Part shown: positions 1-8,649 of the stretch, in pieces
Layout of the letters: the number at the start of each line of letters is the position of its first letter
How positions within the stretch are numbered: position 1 is the stretch's first letter
Source of the DNA: Modestobacter italicus
GTDB lineage: Bacteria > Actinomycetota > Actinomycetes > Mycobacteriales > Geodermatophilaceae
Direction: 5' to 3'
Length of the DNA stretch: 64,000 bases
Assembly: GCF_000306785.1 (NCBI RefSeq)
Contig: NC_017955.1
Location: 5,456,001-5,520,000, forward strand
Position numbers and translations under genes: made by a program
Notes under the pieces: model-generated
Seen by the model: the letters and a program-made list of their open reading frames with translations, nothing else
Told to the model about the DNA's origin: nothing
The model's database searches: none

Positions 1-574
1 CCATCGTGTAGAAGTACGGCTCGTAGAACTTGTACTCCAGGATCAGCCGGTGCCCGGGGTCCAGCTCGGCGTAGACCTGCTGCAGCGACTCGGCGAGCCG
101 TTCCTGGCGGTCGGTGATGTCGTCCTGGCCGGGGTAGTTGGTGCCGTCCGGCAGCCAGATCTTCAGGTCGGTGGAGCCGGTGGCGCGCATGACGTCGATG
201 CACTGCACGTGGTGCGCCACGGCCTTGGCCCGCACGGCCGGGTCGGCGTTGGTCAGCGACCCGAGCTTGTAGTCGTCGTCCTGGAACAGGTTGGAGTTGA
301 TCGCGCCGATCGAGACGCCCTCGTCGGCGGCGTGCTGGGCCAGCTTGCCGAAGTCGTCGACCAGGTCCCACGGGACGTGCAGCGACACCCGCGGCGCGAT
401 GCCGGTGAACCGGTGCACCTGGGCGGCGTCGCTGATCTTCTCGAACGGCGTGCGCGGCACGCCGGGTGAGCTGAAGACCTTGAACCGGGTGCCGGCGTTG
501 CCGAACGCCCACGAGGGCAGCTCGATGGTCTGGGTGGCGAGGGCGGCGAGCGCCTGCTCGCGGAGGTCGGTCAC
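1..574 (-). CDS. rhaI: L-rhamnose isomerase, 3' part cut by window edge
   Basis: Converts L-rhamnose to L-rhamnulose, the first step of cytoplasmic rhamnose catabolism. The first 191 residues are visible, reading VTDLREQALAALATQ, then SWAFGNAGTRFKVF and later WLPDGTNYPGQDD and LEYKFYEPYFYT, which match the RhaI type (the Pseudomonas stutzeri-like, broad-specificity isomerase) rather than the E. coli RhaA type. The GTG start overlaps the stop codon of the mutarotase gene (GTGA), so the two are translationally coupled. The C-terminal part lies outside the window. Family assignment is from recognised sequence; substrate follows from the coupled mutarotase. Confidence 0.9.
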   Translation of the reverse strand, partial: MTDLREQALAALATQTIELPSWAFGNAGTRFKVFSSPGVPRTPFEKISDAAQVHRFTGIAPRVSLHVPWDLVDDFGKLAQHAADEGVSIGAINSNLFQDDDYKLGSLTNADPAVRAKAVAHHVQCIDVMRATGSTDLKIWLPDGTNYPGQDDITDRQERLAESLQQVYAELDPGHRLILEYKFYEPYFYTM

Positions 575-933
575 GGGGTGTCTCCCATCGGTGGGGTGGG
601 CTCGGCCGCGGCCGCCCGGAGCTGGGCGTCGAGGTCGAAGACGAGGTCGAGCGAGGACTTGCCGCGGCCGTCCCCGGTCTGGAAGAAGGGGGCCATCTCG
701 GCCTCCCAGCGGGCGCTCACCGCAGCGGCGTCCACGGCGGCCTGCGCCGCGGCCAGGTCGTCGGTCACCACGGTGCCGACCAGCAGGCCGTCGTCCCGCA
801 GGAAGAGCTGGTAGTCCCGCCACCCGGCGTCGCGCAGGGCGTGCAGCATCTCCGGCCACACCGCGGCGTGCCGCTCGCGGTACTCGGCGAGCCGGTCCGG
901 GCGCACCTGGAGGGTGAAGCAGACGCGGGGCAC
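571..933 (-). CDS. rhaM: L-rhamnose mutarotase
   Basis: Interconverts alpha and beta anomers of L-rhamnose ahead of the isomerase. The 120-residue product carries the family pattern: VCFTLQVRPDRLAEYRERH near the N terminus, then WPEMLHALRDAGWRDYQLFL, with the conserved His and Tyr. An upstream ATG at 999 would add 22 unlike residues. I chose the GTG at 933 because it gives the family's usual length (about 104 to 120) and has a GAGAGGA ribosome site in front. It is the first gene of a leftward rhaM-rhaI operon and its promoter region is shared with the divergent LacI-type regulator. Confidence 0.9.
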   Translation of the reverse strand: MPRVCFTLQVRPDRLAEYRERHAAVWPEMLHALRDAGWRDYQLFLRDDGLLVGTVVTDDLAAAQAAVDAAAVSARWEAEMAPFFQTGDGRGKSSLDLVFDLDAQLRAAAAEPTPPMGDTP

Positions 934-965
934 ACGGTTCCTCTCGCACGGCGCTGTGCGGCGCA

Positions 966-977
966 TGAAACGTTTCA
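966..977. promoter_or_regulatory. Perfect LacI-family operator-like palindrome
   Basis: TGAAACGTTTCA is a perfect 12-base palindrome 33 bases upstream of rhaM, in the rhaM/lacI divergent region. AT-rich palindromes centred on CG are typical LacI-family operators. A second, near-identical copy lies at 1055-1068. Confidence 0.75.
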
Positions 978-1054
978 GGGTGTCTGTGGCGCAGACCATA
1001 GGGAACCTGCTAGGAAGGTGTCAACCACCGCAAGGAGACGAGTTCGTCCCGTGG

Positions 1055-1068
1055 TTGAGACGTTTCAA
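1055..1068. promoter_or_regulatory. Second LacI-family operator-like palindrome
   Basis: TTGAGACGTTTCAA differs from a perfect palindrome at one symmetric position and shares the GAxACGTTTCA core with the site at 966-977. It lies 23 bases upstream of the proposed start of the LacI-type gene, so it would serve autoregulation and control of lutABC. Confidence 0.7.
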
Positions 1069-1091
1069 CGCGCACCCCGAGGGAGGCCCCG

Positions 1092-2135
1092 CTGACCGCC
1101 AGCATCCGGGACGTCGCCCTCTGGGCCGGGGTCTCGGTGGGCACGGTCAGCAACGTCCTCAACCGCCCGGAGGCGGTGAGCCCGGCGACCCGGGAGCGCG
1201 TGCAGACGGCGATCGCCGCGCTCGGCTTCGTCCGCAACGAGTCGGCCCGGCACCTGCGCGCCGGGCGCAGCCGAACGATCGGGCTGGTGGTGCTCGACAT
1301 CGCCAACCCCTTCTTCACCGACGTCGCCCGCGGGGTCGAGGACGTCGCCGCGGCCGCCGGGCTCGCCGTGATGCTCTGCAACTCCGACGACCGGGCCGAC
1401 CGCGAGGCCGCGCACCTCGACGTCCTCACCGAGCAGCGCGTGCAGGGCGTGCTGATCACGCCCACCGCGGAGCTCTCCCCGCACGTCGAGGCGCTGCGCT
1501 CCCGGGGCACCCCCGTCGTCCTGCTGGACCGCCGCGCGACCGGGCCGGACCAGTGCGCCGTCGCGGTCGACGACGCCCTCGGGGGCCGGCTGGCCGCCGA
1601 CCACCTGCTGGAGCGCGGGCACCGGCGGATCGCCTTCATCGGCTCCTCCGGGCTGCCCCAGGTGCACGAGCGGCACGCGGGCGTGGCGGCCGCCGTCCGG
1701 GAGGGCACCGGGTCCGAGGACGCGCTCACCGTCTTCTCCCCCGCGCACCTCACCGTCGCCGGCGGCCGGGAGGCGGCCGCGCAGATCATCGGGCTCCCGG
1801 CCGGCCGGCGGCCCACCGCGGCGGTCTGCGCCAACGACCTGGTCGCCCTCGGCGTGCTCCAGGAGATGGTCCGGCACGGGGTGCGGGTCCCCGACGACTT
1901 CGCCATCGTCGGCTACGACGACATCGACTTCGCCGCGGCGGCCGCGGTGCCGCTCACCTCGGTGCGCAAGCCCCGGGTCGAGCTCGGCCGGCGGGCCGCC
2001 GAGCTGCTGCTGGACGAGGCGTCGGACGCCGGCCACCAGCACGCCCAGCCGGTCTTCGAGCCCACGCTCGTCGTCCGCGAGTCCAGCATGGTCCGACGGC
2101 CCAGCCCGGCCGTCGTGAGCGGAGGTATCGGATGA
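1092..2135 (+). CDS. LacI-family transcriptional regulator, CTG start
   Basis: Probable repressor of the flanking rhamnose and lactate genes. The N terminus reads TASIRDVALWAGVSVGTVSNVLNRPE, the LacI helix-turn-helix and hinge helix (residues 2 to 60); the periplasmic-binding-protein-like effector domain follows (about 60 to 345) and ends in PTLVVRESS. The frame has no ATG, GTG or TTG between its upstream stop (1056-1058) and 1137. Starting at GTG 1137 would delete the first DNA-binding helices. A CTG at 1092 has a strong AGGGAGG ribosome site five bases upstream and gives 347 residues, the family norm, so I propose CTG initiation. The stop overlaps the lutA start (ATGA). Rhamnose control is inferred from position. 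Confidence 0.88.
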   Translation: MTASIRDVALWAGVSVGTVSNVLNRPEAVSPATRERVQTAIAALGFVRNESARHLRAGRSRTIGLVVLDIANPFFTDVARGVEDVAAAAGLAVMLCNSDDRADREAAHLDVLTEQRVQGVLITPTAELSPHVEALRSRGTPVVLLDRRATGPDQCAVAVDDALGGRLAADHLLERGHRRIAFIGSSGLPQVHERHAGVAAAVREGTGSEDALTVFSPAHLTVAGGREAAAQIIGLPAGRRPTAAVCANDLVALGVLQEMVRHGVRVPDDFAIVGYDDIDFAAAAAVPLTSVRKPRVELGRRAAELLLDEASDAGHQHAQPVFEPTLVVRESSMVRRPSPAVVSGGIG

Positions 2136-2929
2136 AGGTCGCGCTCTTCGCCACCTGCCTGGTGGACACCCTGACCCCGTCGGTGGCCCGCGCCACGGCG
2201 TCCCTGCTGCAACGGCTGGGGCACGAGGTCGTCGTCCCGACCGGGCAGGCCTGCTGCGGGCAGATGCACGTCAACACCGGGTACCGCCGGGAGGCGGTGG
2301 GCATCGTCGCCAACCACGTCCGGGCCTTCACCGGCGCCGAGGCGGTCGTCGCGCCGTCCGGCTCGTGCGTGGCCTCGATCCACCACCAGCAGGCCGCGGT
2401 CGCCCGCCGGGCCGGCGACGAGGGGCTGGCCCGGGCCGCCGAGGAGCTCGCCGGGCGCACGTACGAGCTGTCCCAGTTCCTGGTCGACGTCCTGGGCGTC
2501 ACCGACGTCGGCGCCTACTACCCGCACCGGGTCACCTACCACCCGACCTGCCACTCGCTGCGGCTGCTGCAGGTCGGCGACCGGCCCTACCAGCTGCTCC
2601 GGGCGGTCCGCGGCCTGGAGCTGGTCGAGCTGCCCGGCGCCGAGCAGTGCTGCGGGTTCGGCGGCACCTTCGCGGTGAAGAACGCCGACACCTCCACGGC
2701 CATGCTCACCGACAAGATGGCCAACGTGCTGTCCACCCACGCCGAGGTGTGCACCGCCGGAGACGCCTCCTGCCTGCTGCACATCGGCGGCGGCCTCTCC
2801 CGGCTGCGCGCCGGCACCCGCACCGTGCACCTGGCCGAGATCCTCGCCTCGACGGAGGAAGCCGTGACCCCCCAGCAGACGACGAAGCCAGCAGTCCCCC
2901 ACCCCACCACCCCGACGGTGCCGGCATGA
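2132..2929 (+). CDS. lutA: L-lactate utilization protein LutA (LldE), Fe-S oxidoreductase subunit
   Basis: Subunit of the LutABC (LldEFG) complex that oxidises L-lactate to pyruvate. The 265-residue product begins MKVALFATCLVDTLTP and contains two cysteine-rich CCG domains: QACCGQMHVNTG near residue 48 and EQCCGFGGTF near residue 172, with further conserved Cys in SGSCVASI and YHPTCH. It is the second gene of the lacI-lutABC unit, overlapping its neighbours on both sides by ATGA. In a rhamnose locus the likely substrate is L-lactate formed from L-lactaldehyde. Confidence 0.92.
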   Translation: MKVALFATCLVDTLTPSVARATASLLQRLGHEVVVPTGQACCGQMHVNTGYRREAVGIVANHVRAFTGAEAVVAPSGSCVASIHHQQAAVARRAGDEGLARAAEELAGRTYELSQFLVDVLGVTDVGAYYPHRVTYHPTCHSLRLLQVGDRPYQLLRAVRGLELVELPGAEQCCGFGGTFAVKNADTSTAMLTDKMANVLSTHAEVCTAGDASCLLHIGGGLSRLRAGTRTVHLAEILASTEEAVTPQQTTKPAVPHPTTPTVPA

Positions 2930-4407
2930 CCGCCACCGTCCCCCCGAAGGCGCCCACCTTCCTCGGCTTGCCGACCGCGCCCCGCGGCGTCGGCCACCTC
3001 CGCGGTGACCAGTCCTTCCCGGACGCCGCTCGCGGTGCGCTGCGCGACGGGCAGCTGCGCGCCAACCTGGGCCACGCGACGACGACGATCCGCAACAAAC
3101 GCGCCCGGGTCGTCGCCGAGCTCCCCGACTGGGCGCAGCTCCGCGAGGCCGGCCGCGCCCTCAAGGCCGCCACCATGGCCCGGCTCGACGACCACCTCGA
3201 GGAGCTGGAGCGGCAGGTCACCGCCCGCGGCGGCGTCGTGCACTGGGCCCGCGATGCGAACGAGGCCAACGAGATCGTCACCCGGCTGGTGCTGGCCACC
3301 GGCGCGCCCGAGGTGGTCAAGGTCAAGTCGATGGCCACCCAGGAGATCGGGCTCAACGAGGCGCTGGAGGCCGCCGGCCTCGACGTCTTCGAGACCGACC
3401 TGGCCGAGCTGATCGTGCAGCTGGGCGAGGACAAGCCCTCGCACATCCTGGTGCCGGCGATCCACAAGAACCGGGCCGAGATCCGGGAGATCTTCGCCCG
3501 CACCATCCCGGGCGTCGACCCGGGCCTCACCGACGACCCGCGCCGGCTGGCGATGGCCGCCCGGCAGCACCTGCGCGAGCGGTTCCTCCGGGCCCGGGTG
3601 GCGGTCAGCGGCGCCAACTTCGCCGTCGCCGAGACCGGCACGCTGACGGTGGTGGAGAGCGAGGGCAACGGCCGGATGTGCCTCACCCTCCCGGAGACGC
3701 TGATCACCGTGATGGGCATCGAGAAGGTGGTGCCGACCTGGCGCGACCTGGAGGTGTTCCTGCAGCTGCTCCCCCGCTCCTCCACCGGCGAGCGGATGAA
3801 CCCCTACACCTCCACCTGGGCCGGGGTGACCCCCGGCGACGGGCCGCAGGAGTTCCACCTGGTGCTGCTGGACAACGGCCGCACCGCGGTGCTCGCCGAC
3901 GAGGTGGGCCGGGAGGCGCTGCACTGCATCCGCTGCTCGGCGTGCCTCAACGTCTGCCCGGTGTACGAGCGCACCGGCGGGCACTCCTACGGGTCGGTCT
4001 ACCCCGGGCCGATCGGCGCGATCCTGTCCCCGCAGCTCACCGGGGTGGAGGACAACGCCTCGCTGCCGTACGCCTCCTCGCTCTGCGGCGCCTGCTACGA
4101 GGTGTGCCCGGTGGCGATCGACATCCCCTCGATCCTCGTGCACCTGCGGGCCGAGCACGTCGAGGCGCAGGAGAAGCCGACCGCCGAGGGCGTGGCGTTC
4201 AAGGCGCTGGCCCGGGCGATGTCGCACCCGCGGCTGTGGCACCTGGCCCAGCGGGCGGCGGGGCTGGGCAGACTGGTCTCCCGCGGCCGGCCGACGCTGC
4301 CCAACGCGCTGCCGCCGCCGGTCTCCGGCTGGACCCGCAGCCGGGACCTGCCCACCCCGCCGGCGAAGACGTTCGTGCAGCAGTGGACCGAGGAGCACGG
4401 CCGGTGA
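2926..4407 (+). CDS. lutB: L-lactate utilization protein LutB (LldF), iron-sulfur protein
   Basis: Electron-transfer subunit of the LutABC lactate oxidase system. The 493-residue product has an N-terminal LUD domain (about residues 60 to 300, including SGANFAVAETGTLTVVES) followed by two [4Fe-4S] ferredoxin-type motifs, CIRCSACLNVCP and CGACYEVCP, and a C-terminal helical tail ending PAKTFVQQWTEEHGR. Length and domain order match the family. Start and stop overlap lutA and lutC by four bases (ATGA and GTGA), so translation is coupled across the operon. Confidence 0.93.
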   Translation: MTATVPPKAPTFLGLPTAPRGVGHLRGDQSFPDAARGALRDGQLRANLGHATTTIRNKRARVVAELPDWAQLREAGRALKAATMARLDDHLEELERQVTARGGVVHWARDANEANEIVTRLVLATGAPEVVKVKSMATQEIGLNEALEAAGLDVFETDLAELIVQLGEDKPSHILVPAIHKNRAEIREIFARTIPGVDPGLTDDPRRLAMAARQHLRERFLRARVAVSGANFAVAETGTLTVVESEGNGRMCLTLPETLITVMGIEKVVPTWRDLEVFLQLLPRSSTGERMNPYTSTWAGVTPGDGPQEFHLVLLDNGRTAVLADEVGREALHCIRCSACLNVCPVYERTGGHSYGSVYPGPIGAILSPQLTGVEDNASLPYASSLCGACYEVCPVAIDIPSILVHLRAEHVEAQEKPTAEGVAFKALARAMSHPRLWHLAQRAAGLGRLVSRGRPTLPNALPPPVSGWTRSRDLPTPPAKTFVQQWTEEHGR

Positions 4408-5054
4408 CGGCCCGGGAGGACGTGCTCGGGCGGATCCGGCAGGCGCTGGGCCCGGACCGGACGCCGCCGGCCGAGGTCGCCCGGGACTACCGGGTCACCG
4501 ACGGCCGGCCGGCCGGGGACGCGACCCTGCTCGACCTGCTCGTCGACCGGGTGGAGGACTACCGGGCCACGGTGCTGCGCTGCTCCCCCACCGAGGTCGG
4601 CGCGACCGTGCGCGCCGCGCTGGACCAGGGGCTGCCCGGCGGGTGGGCCGCCGCCGACGTCGTCGTCGCCCCGGGCCTCGACCCGGCCTGGCGACCGGAG
4701 GGCTGCGACGTCGACGACGACCGCCCGGCGGTGCAGCTGGCCGACCGGGCCGCGTCGGTGACCGCCGTCGCGGTGGCGATCGCCGAGACCGGCACGCTGG
4801 TGCTCGACGGCTCGCCCGCCTGCGGCCGGCGGGCGCTGTCGCTGCTGCCGGACTGCCTGGTCTGCGTGGTCACCGCCGACCAGGTGGTGGGCAGCGTGCC
4901 GGAGGGCCTGGCCCGGCTGGACCCCCTGCGGCCGCTGACCATGGTCAGCGGCCCGTCGGCGACCAGCGACATCGAGCTGGAGCGCGTCGAGGGCGTGCAC
5001 GGGCCCCGGACGTTGATGGTGGTGCTGGTTCAGCCGCCGCGCGTGGGGGGCTGA
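4404..5054 (+). CDS. lutC: L-lactate utilization protein LutC (LldG)
   Basis: Third subunit of LutABC. The 216-residue product is a single LUD domain: it starts VTAREDVLGRIRQAL, has the conserved AIAETGTLVLDGS segment (also seen as VAETGTLTVVES in LutB) and ends in SDIELERVEGVHGPRTLMVVLV, the usual C-terminal signature. The GTG start overlaps the lutB stop. Its last 25 bases overlap the tail of the convergent LCP gene. Confidence 0.92.
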   Translation: MTAREDVLGRIRQALGPDRTPPAEVARDYRVTDGRPAGDATLLDLLVDRVEDYRATVLRCSPTEVGATVRAALDQGLPGGWAAADVVVAPGLDPAWRPEGCDVDDDRPAVQLADRAASVTAVAVAIAETGTLVLDGSPACGRRALSLLPDCLVCVVTADQVVGSVPEGLARLDPLRPLTMVSGPSATSDIELERVEGVHGPRTLMVVLVQPPRVGG

Positions 5055-6586
5055 CCGGCGGCCAGGGCGGCCTGGGCCTGCGCCGGGTCGTAGGCGCAGG
5101 CGTCGGCCACCTCGGTCACCGACCCGCCGTTGCCGCCCGGTGACGGCGCGGCGGACAGCGGCGCGCTGGGGGTGGCCGGCGCCGGGGCCGACGAGCTCGG
5201 GGTGGCCGCCGGGGCCGGGTCCAGCGCCTGCTGGACCAGCGCCCGGATCTTCGGGTAGTCCGGGTAGGCCGGGTTGATCACCGTGTCGTCGAAGACGACG
5301 CTGCGGATCCCCGCGGACTTCACGTCGAAGGCCAGGTCGACGACGTCGCCGAGGACGGCGGACGGGACGTCGGTGCTGACGATGTCCTGGGTGGTGCGCG
5401 CCAGGTCCTGGTACTGGGAGAGCAGGGTGACCGGGTCGGCGGCGTCGACGATGGCCTGCAGCACGCACCGCTGCCGGTCCATCCGCAGGTAGTCCGACAG
5501 GCCGTAGCGACCGCGGGCGTAGTCCAGCGCCCGGGTGCCGCTCATGTGCTGGTCCGGGCCGGGCGAGATGTAGGCGTCGGGCAGGGCCCCGGTGGCGGTG
5601 TCGCCGTTGACCGGCACGTAGTAGTTGACGTTGAGCGTGATCCCGCCGAGGGCGTCGACCAGCCGGCTGAAGCCGTCCAGGTTGACCAGCAGGTAGTAGT
5701 CGATGTCCAGCCCGAGGGCCTCGCCGACGCCGAGCTTGAGGAAGTCCGCGCCCGGGTCGTCGGTCGGCCCCAGGACGTCGGGGTGGGCGGCCGGGCCGTT
5801 GCGGTAGACGGCGTTGAGCAGGCTCTCGCTCTCGCTGCCCGCCTCGAAGCCGTCCGGGTACACCGCGGCCAGCGGGCTGTCGGCCGGGAACGGCAGGTTC
5901 TCCAGGTTCCGCGGCAGGCTGAACAGCGTCGTCGCACCGGTTGCGACCTGCACGTTGGCGACGATGACCGTGTCGGTGCGGACACCCTCGCGGCCGGCGC
6001 CGCCGTCACCACCGAGGAGCAGGACGTTGATCTCGTCCTTGCCGTCGAACGGGACGGAGGTGTCGGTCGGCTCGGCCACCGTGGCGCTGTCGCCGTCGTC
6101 GAAGACGTTGTCGACCAGGGACCGCTGCGCGCTGGCGATGCGCACCACCGCGGCGGCCGGGGCGACGACCGCGGCGCACAGCAGCAGGACGACGAGGCCG
6201 CCCAGCGCGCGCTGCCAGCCCCGGGTGCCGCGCGGCAGCAGGGCGCGGTAGCCGGTGAGGACGACGACCAGCCACAGCAGCGCCAGCCCCACCGCCCCGC
6301 CGATCAGCCAGAGCAGCGCGGTCGAGTCCACCGCCAGGTGCAGGGCGTCGCGCTGCCCGGAGGTGGCCAGCCAGACCGCACCGCCGACGAGGAGCAGGAA
6401 GAGCACGAGGACGACGGCGCCCAGCCGGCGACGGCCACTGGCCAGGAACGCGACGCCGGGGACGACCGTGCCGGCCACCGTGAGCGCCAGGGCCCGGCCG
6501 AACCCGGAGGCGGGGTGCGGGCCGCGCGTGGGCCCCTGCGCGGAGGAGCCGGTGTGGGGAGCTGCGGTCGTGGCTTCGTCGTTCAC
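5030..6586 (-). CDS. LytR-CpsA-Psr (LCP) family cell-wall ligase
   Basis: LCP enzymes attach glycopolymers such as arabinogalactan or teichoic-type polymers to peptidoglycan. The 518-residue product has a cytoplasmic N terminus, about four hydrophobic segments between residues 28 and 150, then an extracellular LCP domain (about 185 to 440) with INVLLLGGD, RTDTVIVANV, SLPRNLE, DYYLLVNLDGF and RMDRQRCVLQAI, containing the conserved Asp and Arg residues. A Pro/Ala/Ser-rich tail ends in a short CAYDPAQAQ stretch. Several membrane segments rather than one is unusual for LCP proteins but occurs in actinobacteria. The start is a GTG. Its 3' end overlaps lutC. Confidence 0.88.
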   Translation of the reverse strand: MNDEATTAAPHTGSSAQGPTRGPHPASGFGRALALTVAGTVVPGVAFLASGRRRLGAVVLVLFLLLVGGAVWLATSGQRDALHLAVDSTALLWLIGGAVGLALLWLVVVLTGYRALLPRGTRGWQRALGGLVVLLLCAAVVAPAAAVVRIASAQRSLVDNVFDDGDSATVAEPTDTSVPFDGKDEINVLLLGGDGGAGREGVRTDTVIVANVQVATGATTLFSLPRNLENLPFPADSPLAAVYPDGFEAGSESESLLNAVYRNGPAAHPDVLGPTDDPGADFLKLGVGEALGLDIDYYLLVNLDGFSRLVDALGGITLNVNYYVPVNGDTATGALPDAYISPGPDQHMSGTRALDYARGRYGLSDYLRMDRQRCVLQAIVDAADPVTLLSQYQDLARTTQDIVSTDVPSAVLGDVVDLAFDVKSAGIRSVVFDDTVINPAYPDYPKIRALVQQALDPAPAATPSSSAPAPATPSAPLSAAPSPGGNGGSVTEVADACAYDPAQAQAALAAGQPPTRGG

Positions 6587-6862
6587 GCAGCCGTCACTCG
6601 CTCGGCGGACCCGGTCATCCGCTCATGATCGCACCGAAACCGGCATCGGGCCTGCGGCTCTGCGCACACCCTCACCCGCACGGAGCGGTCCTCCCGGCCG
6701 GTTGTGACCCAGCGCACCGAGCAGGCGTGCCGCGGGGCGTCGCGGGTACCGGAGAGGAAGAACGCGCTGCCGGAGCGGCAGACTGCGGGCAGCCGCGGTC
6801 GCGGTCCCGCGGGCCCGGCGCCGTCGGCACCCCGCCGGACCACCCACCAGAGGAGGCACCCC

Positions 6863-7819
6863 GTGTCCCGGACTCCCCGAGAAGCAGCCCTGCTCACCGA
6901 GCTCGAGCCGGTCGTCGCCGAGAACCTGGACCGGCACATCGGGCTGGCGCAGGAGTGGCACCCGCACGACTACGTCCCCTGGTCGCAGGGCCGGGACTTC
7001 GCCTTCCTGGGCGGGGAGGACTGGTCCCCGGAGCAGTCCCGGCTGGACGAGACCGCGAAGGCGGCGATGTTCACCAACCTGCTCACCGAGGACAACCTGC
7101 CCAGCTACCACCGGGAGATCGCCACCCGGTTCGGCCGCGACGGCGCCTGGGGCACCTGGGTGGGCCGCTGGACGGCGGAGGAGAACCGACACGGCGTCGC
7201 GCTGCGTGACTACCTGGTCGTCACGCGCGGGGTCGACCCGGTCGAGCTGGAGCGGGCCCGGATGGACTACATGACCTCCGGCTACGACTCCGGGGACAAG
7301 ACCCCGCTCGAGGCGGTCGCCTACGTCTCCTTCCAGGAGCTCGCCACCCGGGTCAGCCACCGCAACACCGGCAAGGCCACCGGCGACCCGATCGCGGACA
7401 GGCTGCTCGCCCGGATCGCCAAGGACGAGAACCTGCACATGGTCTTCTACCGCAACATCGTCTCCGCGGCGTTCGAGATCGAGCCGGACGCCACCATGCG
7501 CGCCGTCGCCGACGAGGTCATGCGGTTCGAGATGCCCGGCGCCACGATGGCCGGCTTCCGGAAGAACTCGGTGATCATCGCCAAGGCCGGCATCTACGAC
7601 CTGCGGCTGCACCACGACGAGGTGATCCAGCCGGTGCTGCGGGCGTGGAAGGTCTTCGAGCGCACCGACCTGGGCGCCGAGGGCGAGCGCGCCCGCGAGG
7701 AGCTGGCCCAGTTCCTCGCCGGGCTGGACGCGCAGGCGACGAAGTTCGTGGAGAGCCGCGACCGGATGCGCGCCCGGCTGCAGGCCCGCTCCGACGAGAA
7801 GCTGGCGCCGCTGCCCTGA
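6863..7819 (+). CDS. Acyl-[acyl-carrier-protein] desaturase (type 2 fatty acid desaturase)
   Basis: Soluble diiron enzyme introducing a double bond into acyl-ACP. The 318-residue product carries the two diiron motifs, EENRHG (Glu107, Glu108, His110) and DENLH (Glu189, His192), with additional acidic ligands in LLTEDN and SFQEL. This is the plant stearoyl-ACP desaturase-like DesA family of actinobacteria. The upstream reading frame stays open, but the GTG at 6863 is preceded by a perfect AGGAGG six bases away and gives the family's N terminus. The 276-base upstream stretch (6587-6862) must hold its promoter and that of the divergent LCP gene; I saw no clear motif there. Confidence 0.9.
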   Translation: MSRTPREAALLTELEPVVAENLDRHIGLAQEWHPHDYVPWSQGRDFAFLGGEDWSPEQSRLDETAKAAMFTNLLTEDNLPSYHREIATRFGRDGAWGTWVGRWTAEENRHGVALRDYLVVTRGVDPVELERARMDYMTSGYDSGDKTPLEAVAYVSFQELATRVSHRNTGKATGDPIADRLLARIAKDENLHMVFYRNIVSAAFEIEPDATMRAVADEVMRFEMPGATMAGFRKNSVIIAKAGIYDLRLHHDEVIQPVLRAWKVFERTDLGAEGERAREELAQFLAGLDAQATKFVESRDRMRARLQARSDEKLAPLP

Positions 7820-7832
7820 GAACCGCTCCGCC

Positions 7833-7838
7833 TAGGCT
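7833..7838 (+). promoter_or_regulatory. -10 element TAGGCT, leaderless promoter of xth
   Basis: TAGGCT lies seven bases before the GTG start of exonuclease III with no ribosome site between, the arrangement of actinobacterial leaderless genes. Confidence 0.65.
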
Positions 7839-7845
7839 CGGGCAC

Positions 7846-8649
7846 GTGCGACTGGCCACCTGGAACGTCAACTCCATCCGCAGCCGGGCCGACCGGGTGG
7901 AGGCGTGGCTGCAGCGCAGCGACGTCGACGTCCTGGCGCTGCAGGAGACCAAGTGCAAGGACGAGCAGTTCCCCGAGGAGCGGTTCCGGGCGCTGGGCTA
8001 CGACGTCGCGCACGTCGGCCACTCGCAGTGGAACGGCGTCGCGCTGCTGTCCCGGGTGGGCCTGACCGACGTCGAGGTCGGCTTCCCGGGCATGCCCTCC
8101 TGGTCGTCGAAGGAGGGCGTGGCGCCCGCCCCGGAGGCCCGGGCCCTCGGTGCGACCTGCGGCGGCGTCCGGGTGTGGAGCCTGTACGTGCCCAACGGCC
8201 GCACGCTGACCGACCCGCACCTGCAGTACAAGCTGGAGTGGCTCGAGGCGCTGCGGGTCAACGCCGCCGGCTGGCTGACCGAGGACGCCGAGGCGCAGGT
8301 CGCGCTGGTCGGGGACTGGAACATCGCCCCCCAGGACGACGACGTCTGGGACATCTCGGTCTTCTCGCACTCCACGCACGTCAGCGAGCCGGAGCGGGCG
8401 GCCTTCCGCGGCGTGGTCGAGGCCGGGTTCACCGACGTCGTCCGGCCGCACACGCCCGGCCCGGGCGTCTACACGTACTGGGACTACACGCAGCTCCGCT
8501 TCCCCCGCCGCGAGGGCATGCGGATCGACTTCCAGCTCTGCTCCCCCGCGCTGGCCCGCCGGGTGACCGACGCCCGGATCGACCGCGAGGAGCGCAAGGG
8601 CAAGGGCGCCAGCGACCACGCTCCGGTCATCGTCGAGCTGGCCGACTAG
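7846..8649 (+). CDS. xth: Exodeoxyribonuclease III (AP endonuclease)
   Basis: Base-excision-repair nuclease cutting at abasic sites. The 267-residue product begins VRLATWNVNSIRSR (Asn7), has LALQETKCKDEQFP (metal-binding Glu34), a SLYVPNG loop, the active-site GDWNIAP and the C-terminal ASDHAPV catalytic Asp-His. Length fits the ExoA/XthA family. The GTG start is chosen because the protein's conserved beta strand begins there and a TAGGCT -10 element sits seven bases upstream. Confidence 0.95.
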   Translation: MRLATWNVNSIRSRADRVEAWLQRSDVDVLALQETKCKDEQFPEERFRALGYDVAHVGHSQWNGVALLSRVGLTDVEVGFPGMPSWSSKEGVAPAPEARALGATCGGVRVWSLYVPNGRTLTDPHLQYKLEWLEALRVNAAGWLTEDAEAQVALVGDWNIAPQDDDVWDISVFSHSTHVSEPERAAFRGVVEAGFTDVVRPHTPGPGVYTYWDYTQLRFPRREGMRIDFQLCSPALARRVTDARIDREERKGKGASDHAPVIVELAD

